DNA of 64,000 nucleotides, from the NCBI GenBank assembly GCA_025403435.1, contig CM046327.1:10470218-10534217 (forward strand), written 5' to 3'. This DNA is from Artocarpus heterophyllus (lineage: Eukaryota > Streptophyta > Magnoliopsida > Rosales > Moraceae). Made by a program: the position numbers and the translations under genes. The number at the start of each line of letters is the position of its first letter. Position 1 is the stretch's first letter. Shown here piece after piece: positions 58,395-64,000 of this stretch. The notes beneath the pieces were generated by a model, which was given only the letters and a program-made list of their open reading frames with translations, did not search any database and was not told where the DNA came from.

Positions 58395-59275
58395 TCAGGG
58401 CAAAATCTCCAGATTTGATAAAGATGGTGTAGGAAGAGGTGTGCCTTGGTCAAAGTTTGGAGACACCACATCGTTGACTTGATTTGAATGTGCCAATATA
58501 GATTCCATTGAAGAAGAATTTATGGTTGAGCTTTGGTTATGACCTGTAATACAAATGGGATTACAACAATCTATTAATTTGGGAGTTGAATAAACTGATG
58601 AGTCTACAGCTGTCTTGGTTGATGTAGTCCCATTAAAGTCTTCAATTGTTGCCGCATTTTGAGAACTTGAAGAATTCTTTTGTGCATTGACTGCCTCAAA
58701 CCATTCATCCAATAAAGGAAATTCTGACATAATTAGTTGTGGAGAACTAGAGTCATTCTCTGGAGTCTTGTAGGGAAAACTACCTTCGTCAAACACAACA
58801 TGGCGTGAAATATAGACTCGTTTCTTCTTTGGTTCCAAGCAGCGATAGCCTTTGTGAGGTGGACTATAGCTAATGAAGATGCATGGATATGTTTTCCTGG
58901 TGAATTTTGAGTCACCTCGATGCCTCAATGAGGGAAAGCATTGACATCCTAGCACCCGCAAGCCGCTATAATCTGGATGCCTCTTGTAAAGCTTATGATA
59001 AGGAGTTTCATTTTGTAGAGCTGATGATGGCAATCTATTAATAAGATATAATACCGCTGGGAGAAAAGCATCAACCCAAAGATACAAAGGCAAGTTGGCA
59101 TGAAAAAGCATGGTTAACCCTGTTTTGACTACGTGTCGATGCTTTCTTTCAGCAACTTCATTTTGCTCTGGAGTTTCAAGACATGAGATTTTCATTTGAA
59201 TTCCGCAATCATGAATGTGCTCAATCAAGAGGGTTGAGTTGAATTCTCCTCCACAATCACATTGAAAAATTTTCT
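58395..59275 (-). pseudogene. Copia integrase C-terminal part
   Basis: Reads FQCDCGGEFNS, then ETPEQNEVAERKHRHVVKTGLTML, where the family normally has GVAER. It continues through LYLWVDAFLPAVLYLINRLPS, LRVLGCQCFPSLR, KCIF-like CIFISYSP and SRHVVFDEGSFPY to a Ser/Asn-rich linker ending near 58395. The first catalytic Asp and the zinc finger are lost with the truncation. Confidence 0.82.
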
Positions 59276-59280
59276 AAAAA

Positions 59281-59740
59281 CTTTGTTCATCGATAATAAC
59301 TATATAATTTTAATTAATAATAGAAAGCAGATGAATTTTTATCAACCTTTTAAAGACTATCAGAGTATCCTAGCTTTCCTCTTTAACACCACGATCTTCC
59401 AATCCAGGCCTCCACACCAATGAAAAAACGAGTGGGCGTTAAACTGCAAGAATGAATTTTCCTCACACTTTTCTAAATCTGCTATGTACTCAACACATGA
59501 GATAGCAGACCTTTTTTTTTTTTAGAGAAAAACTCTCAATTTTTCTCTCTGAGTATTTTGCAAAAGTTACGTGAATGAAAATCTCTTGAGATAACTGTTA
59601 TCTCTCCCTTTTTATATCTGAGTCATTAGTAATTTTTTAATTAATTTTAAATTTAAAATAACCACCATATTAGATATATAAGGAAATGATATATTTTACT
59701 TTTCCTTTCTTTTTTTTTTATATTAACCAAATCACCCTTT

Positions 59741-59745
<5 letters not shown>
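59281..59745. other. Unassigned sequence at Copia break
   Basis: Not Copia coding. On the minus strand it contains AGATCGTGGTGTTAAAGAGG and TTTTTTCATTGGTGTGGAG and looks transcribed, without a frame. TTTTTAG abuts the Copia break like a splice acceptor. Its origin is unknown. Confidence 0.3.
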
Positions 59746-59773
<28 letters not shown>

Positions 59774-59824
59774 GAATGTTTACGTTTCCGTAAACGAATT
59801 GGCTTTCTTCCCTTTTTTTATTTT

Positions 59825-59862
<38 letters not shown>

Positions 59863-60526
59863 GTAAAAACCGTAAACGTTGTTTAAGTGAACGAATTCAA
59901 AAAAATTTATAATAGATTACATTAAGACACACACTACATTAAAGTGCCAACAAAATTTATAATCTCCAGATATGGTTTTTTCGCCTCTAATTTTGATAAA
60001 ACCTTAAGACACACACTACATTAAGTTTTAATAGATTAGTATATTGCTTAATTGAATTAAAAATTTGTTTCGTTGTGAAAATTTTCAACATTAATCTAAA
60101 TCGTAAATTACATAGAAATATTTAAAACCAAAATATTCAATTGTTTTAATCATACAATTTACTAGTTTATAAAACAAATGTTATTGTAGGTATAAACTAC
60201 ATTAGCGTGTCGTTTTGAAAGCTCTGACCTCTTTTCAAGGTATTACAACCACAACATTACCTTGTAGGTGTTACTATATCCCCTCACTCTTTCACAACAT
60301 CCTATGTTTCCTAAACTTTTTACTACACATCAATTTTTTCCAAACTAATAACAATTAAGAAACTAAAATAAAATCCTTTAATTACATAATGATGTGATTT
60401 TAAGAGAATACAGGGAACATTATAAATTATTCCAACATTCTATCAGTTTTACTTTTACCTTGAGCCTCAAACAACATATTATTTTCATACTATGTAGTAA
60501 TAAAATATACAACCACAACTCCTTTC

Positions 60527-60570
<44 letters not shown>

Positions 60571-60944
60571 GAATATATATAACCATAACCACAGCCAACT
60601 CTAACAGGAAAAAAATTGAAAAACAATATAAATTGACATAGAGGATAAATTGATATGCAATATATGTTACAAAGTACTATTATCACAAACTATTAAACAA
60701 CAAGATATTCGTGAAATGCTTATATATTTCAATTAAGTACTTGACACGATACTTATTCAAAAAACAAACATGTGGGATATGATCTTTATGATGATTAAAT
60801 TAAATAGTTGTCTAAATTGAGCTGATTTGAATTGTAATATGGGTTATTGTTTAAACACGTAGATAAATTATACTTCGAACCGTGAATAAAATTTAGATCT
60901 ATATATGGATATATGGTACTGAAACAAAAGTTTTAAAAAGCTTA
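59746..60944. other. AT-rich intergenic with TA microsatellites
   Basis: (TA)n at 59747-59773, 59826-59857 and 60527-60580. No gene seen. Confidence 0.5.
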
Positions 60945-61347
60945 GGTAGTGTTTGGTATGTTGATTATGGACGCATGGGTTCAAGTTAAACTGACAATTG
61001 ATAAACAAAATAAAGCAAAAGTCTAAAACAACGAGGATGGTTTAAAGTAAAGAAAACCTCAAGTTTTAAAAAATTTACTCCCTCAAAAAATAAGAAAATA
61101 AAATAAAATCTCATAGTTTGAACAGTTTAAATCACCCAAAACGATGATCTAGTTTTCTCACAAGTCTTACACTATACAAACACTAGTTCTATGATGTGAT
61201 TTTTATTTTTTATTTTTTAGATCTTTACATTCTAAACACTAGTTTGAAATCATCGTTCAAACCATATAATAGGTTCAAAACCACCATTTCAAACTGCAAA
61301 CAAGGTTAGAAACTACACCAATTCAAACTTTCATACCAAATAGACCC
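60945..61347. mobile_element. MITE, family C copy 2
   Basis: Inverted ends GGTAGTGTTTGGTATG and CATACCAAATAGACCC. The interior CTATGATGTGATTTTTATTT matches 32804-33106. No coding capacity. Confidence 0.6.
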
Positions 61348-61800
61348 TCATTGTTGAATAACAATTGTTGCAAAAACATGTTGTTCAAGAAAGAATTACC
61401 TAGGCTATATGGATGTAGATTTGTTCAATTTTTCACTCTAAATATATAGAAAGAAGAATCTTCTTAATTAGAGTTTAAGCAAAAAAGTTAAGAAATTTTA
61501 TATTTACACCCATAGCAATTGAGAATTATGTTGTCAATTCAAAAAAAGTTAAAAACCATATTATTTAAACCTGCGTATCAAATAGATTCTCATTGTTGAA
61601 AAACAAAATTTACAAAAACATGTTATTCATGGAAGATATACCTAGGTTATATAAATGTAAATTTGTTCTTTTTTTTTCACTTTGAATATAAAGAAAGAAA
61701 AATTTTCTCAAGAAAGTTAAAAGAATTTTTAAATTTACGCACCTAACAATTGAGAATTGCATTGTCAATTTGTTCTTGTTCTATAGTGCTTCGGATTCAA
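61331..61800. repeat. Imperfect tandem duplication, period about 242 bp
   Basis: TACCAAATAGACCCTCATTG at about 61334 and TATCAAATAGATTCTCATTG at about 61577 start two copies that share ACCTAGG (61398 and 61640), AAATTTGTTC-like segments and CAATTGAGAATT. Copy 1 begins inside the right end of the family C MITE, so the duplication came after that insertion. Confidence 0.65.
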
Positions 61801-62229
61801 TTTTCCAGGCATTGTATTGCAATTAACAAGGCCGCACACTTGTCTTGTCAAAAAGTTGGTGTAATGATTACATAGAAAGAAAAACCGGATTGCCAGTATA
61901 GCAAGTGGATATCTACACACTAACCCTATATGCATTCATATTGTTGATCTGTAGGGGCATTGACATTGTAAAAATTATTGGTTTAAATTATTTTTATTTT
62001 AAAATATAAAAATTTTATATTATAATTTTTTTTTATTTTTTATTATAATATATAAAAATTTTATATTATTTATAATTTAAATAATAGTTAAAACCGTCTT
62101 CACTAAACGTCCTATTAATCTTGACCGGAGATGGCGAGTCAATTGTAGATGATAATCAACTAGATACCAGTAGGTCCCATGTAAAATAAATCATGAAATG
62201 ACCAATCTTGAATCCTATGAAGATTAATA
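61801..62229. other. Intergenic
   Basis: AT-rich; nothing recognised. Confidence 0.4.
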
Positions 62230-62393
62230 GGGTGTTTGGAATGGTGATGAAAACCGTTAGTTAGAACCACTTTGACTGTAGCATGTAAGAGCTTTATACT
62301 ATAGCAATTTTTTTTTATTGTTACTGTAGCATGTGAGAGCTTTATACTGTTTATAACTGAGTTTGTGGTAGAAATCACCGCTCAACCAAACAG
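62230..62393. mobile_element. MITE, family B copy 3
   Basis: 164 bp between GGGTGTTTGG and CCAAACAGCC, flanked by AATA on both sides (62226-62229 and 62394-62397). It has two internal copies of TGTAGCATGTAAGAGCTTTA in the same orientation. It aligns with the reverse complement of 12444-12600. Confidence 0.65.
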
Positions 62394-62950
62394 CCAATAA
62401 ATCACTCAAATCTACAAATTAAGGCAAGAATCATGTCAATCTTAGAAAAGAAGCAACCTCAAGCTAAATAAAAACAACAAGCAAATAGAAAAGTCAATTA
62501 TAGACAAATAATGAAGTTACTATTTCTCTGGTCAACTCAAATCAGCTTAAGAATCGATAAACTAGTAGGCCTAATTCATTTCTTATAAATATAGGACTGA
62601 TCCCATGAATTACACTCATTAGACTCTAGACATTTAGTCCCTCTCTCTAATTTCTCTCTCTAAAACCCTTTTTCCTTCTCTCTCACTTTCTATCATCAAA
62701 TATTATACTATTTATTTATTTGCATAATGAAACCCTAAGACCCAACAGTGGACATGGCCTTTATCCTGGAGATGAACCACTATAAATACGTGTGTCTGTT
62801 TATTTTTATCACATTTTATGTTGTGTTCTCGCTGTAGGTCGACTCAAGCCCAATCGATTGACTCACACCCAATCGACTTTTTGGAGCAGTTATTGGCTCT
62901 TGAATAATTTTAAAATGTAGAATTCACCCTCTACTTTAAGTAAACAACTG
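62394..62950. other. Intergenic
   Basis: CT-rich patch at 62635-62695 followed by a TATAAATACG motif near 62783. There is no open frame nearby that makes sense, so no gene is called. Confidence 0.35.
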
Positions 62951-62954
62951 AAGT

Positions 62955-63270
62955 TCTTGAAAATTGAGAAATGAACATTTTTTTACATCAATGATGTATT
63001 GATGCCAATTGATGTATCAATGATCTATTAATTTGTAGTTTATTATTGATTAACCAATATTAGTTAGTTATTAACCAATTTCACTTAATAATTTACCATT
63101 TTGTCAATGAAAATCATTAGTACATCAACGATAAACCAATTTATCAGTAATAAACTATAGTTAATCAGTAATGCATTAATATTAATCAATAATGTACTTG
63201 TGTCTATCAATTATGAGTTGTTGTAAAAAAGGTCATTTTTTTAATTTTTAAAAAGCTTAATCATTTTCTT
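62955..63270. repeat. Imperfect palindrome, possible foldback MITE
   Basis: The left arm GAACATTTTTTTACATCAAT... and the reverse complement of the right arm GACCTTTTTTACAACAAC... resemble each other. Both arms carry TTTATTATTGATTAA-like and TACATTATTGATTAA-like units. The arms are diverged and AT-rich, so support is moderate. Confidence 0.4.
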
Positions 63271-64000
63271 GATTTCTAAAATTCAACCATTTATCCAAAA
63301 AATTGACCAAGAATAGGTCTTTGTCTAATTTTCCCCCAAAAAAACATGAACTCATAACATAAGGTTAAGGCGACGAATGACGATGGACTAATTTGGAAAT
63401 TTTCTTTTACACTAGTAAAGGGGAAAAGGGGCAAAAAAGATGTTTGTCCCTTTACGAGGCAAATGCTAGGACCACCTCGTTACGAGGCTTCAATATACAG
63501 AAACTCAGCCAGGTCTCAACAGCAAAAATCTAAAACTAGAATTAAAGATCATAAAGTAAGTTATTAGATAATTGGAAATAGTAAAGAAAACGAAAAATAT
63601 CACTGGAAGTCATTTAAAGCCCAGTTGTAATCTTTATATATGTAGAATTTTTGTGAATTCGCCTCAAATATGTGTTTTGGTTGCAGGTTGATAACATTAA
63701 TATGGCTAGCCAAAATATAGTGACGATTATATTAAGCTTATGCAGCGAAAGTTTAGATTCAGCATAGATAATGAGCCAGGAAAATAATCCATATTTGTTC
63801 TCTCAACATCATTTTTACAGTATGGTACTTATTCCAAAGAAAGTTTTATCTTTCATGGCCAATATGGCTTCACCTTTTTTTTTTTTTTGAAGGAAACGGC
63901 CTTTCGATGCAATTCACACCGTTTATAATATGCAATATGCATGCATCGCTCTCAAACCCTAAAAATGTGAAGAGCGAAGTACAAAGCAAACCAAATATAC
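63271..64000. other. Intergenic to window end
   Basis: Poly-T at 63879-63889 and a telobox-like AAACCCTAAAA near 63954. No gene seen. Confidence 0.35.

Larger units (their letters stand above)
56590..59280 (-). mobile_element. 5'-truncated Copia retrotransposon
   Basis: Minus strand. The pol gene is present from the middle of the integrase core to the end of RNase H, with gag, protease, the integrase zinc finger and any 5' LTR missing. The break lies near 59280, just before the QCDCGGEFNS block. A purine tract ACTTGAGGGGG (about 56680-56670) marks the usual start of a 3' LTR. The coding region has only a few stops, so the truncated copy is not very old. No target duplication can be assigned. 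Confidence 0.85.

Noticed and set aside
62895..63270. CRISPR-like short repeats (ATCAATGATGT, ATTGATTAA)
   Set aside because: Irregular spacing and inverted arrangement in a plant genome; AT-rich palindrome instead.

Overview
This window is nuclear DNA from a flowering plant, most likely a eudicot. The evidence is AT-rich intergenic DNA full of LTR retrotransposons and MITEs, GT-AG introns, and plant-typical genes: a GT47 xyloglucan-type galactosyltransferase, a five-exon plant annexin, and a five-exon DUF4057/HN1-like gene. I cannot name the species.

Layout. 1-4442 has no recognisable gene, only gene-like fragments and one MITE. 4448-8403 is a Copia retrotransposon with matching AAGCT target-site duplications; its gag-protease-integrase frame is nearly intact but the reverse transcriptase and RNase H are deleted. 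9048-10499 (minus) is an intact intronless GT47 gene. 12674-23091 looks like a Mutator-like DNA element with long inverted termini, split by a 9-kb Tekay/Del-type Gypsy retrotransposon (13571-22571) that is full of premature stops. 23863-32734 (minus) is an 8.9-kb LTR element without gag or pol (LARD-like), with a perfect TTTAT target-site duplication. It carries a full-length, intronless, decayed copy of a LONELY GUY (LOG) cytokinin-activating enzyme gene. 33152-34224 resembles a CACTA element. 35773-37062 is a 640-bp segment repeated in tandem. 40606-41674 is a two-exon C2-domain gene interrupted by one stop codon. 46575-48741 is a solo Gypsy LTR.

49473-55065 is the gene-dense part. A DUF4057/HN1-like gene (plus) and an annexin gene (minus) lie tail to tail about 590 bp apart, and both have complete, phase-consistent exon models. 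56590-59280 is a 5'-truncated Copia element (minus), followed by repeats, microsatellites and MITEs to the end of the window.

The apparently functional host genes are the GT47, DUF4057 and annexin genes; the C2 gene may be a recent pseudogene. Nothing suggests they form a joint pathway. The most notable content is the retroelement that captured a LOG-like transcript, together with the nested and internally deleted retroelements around it.
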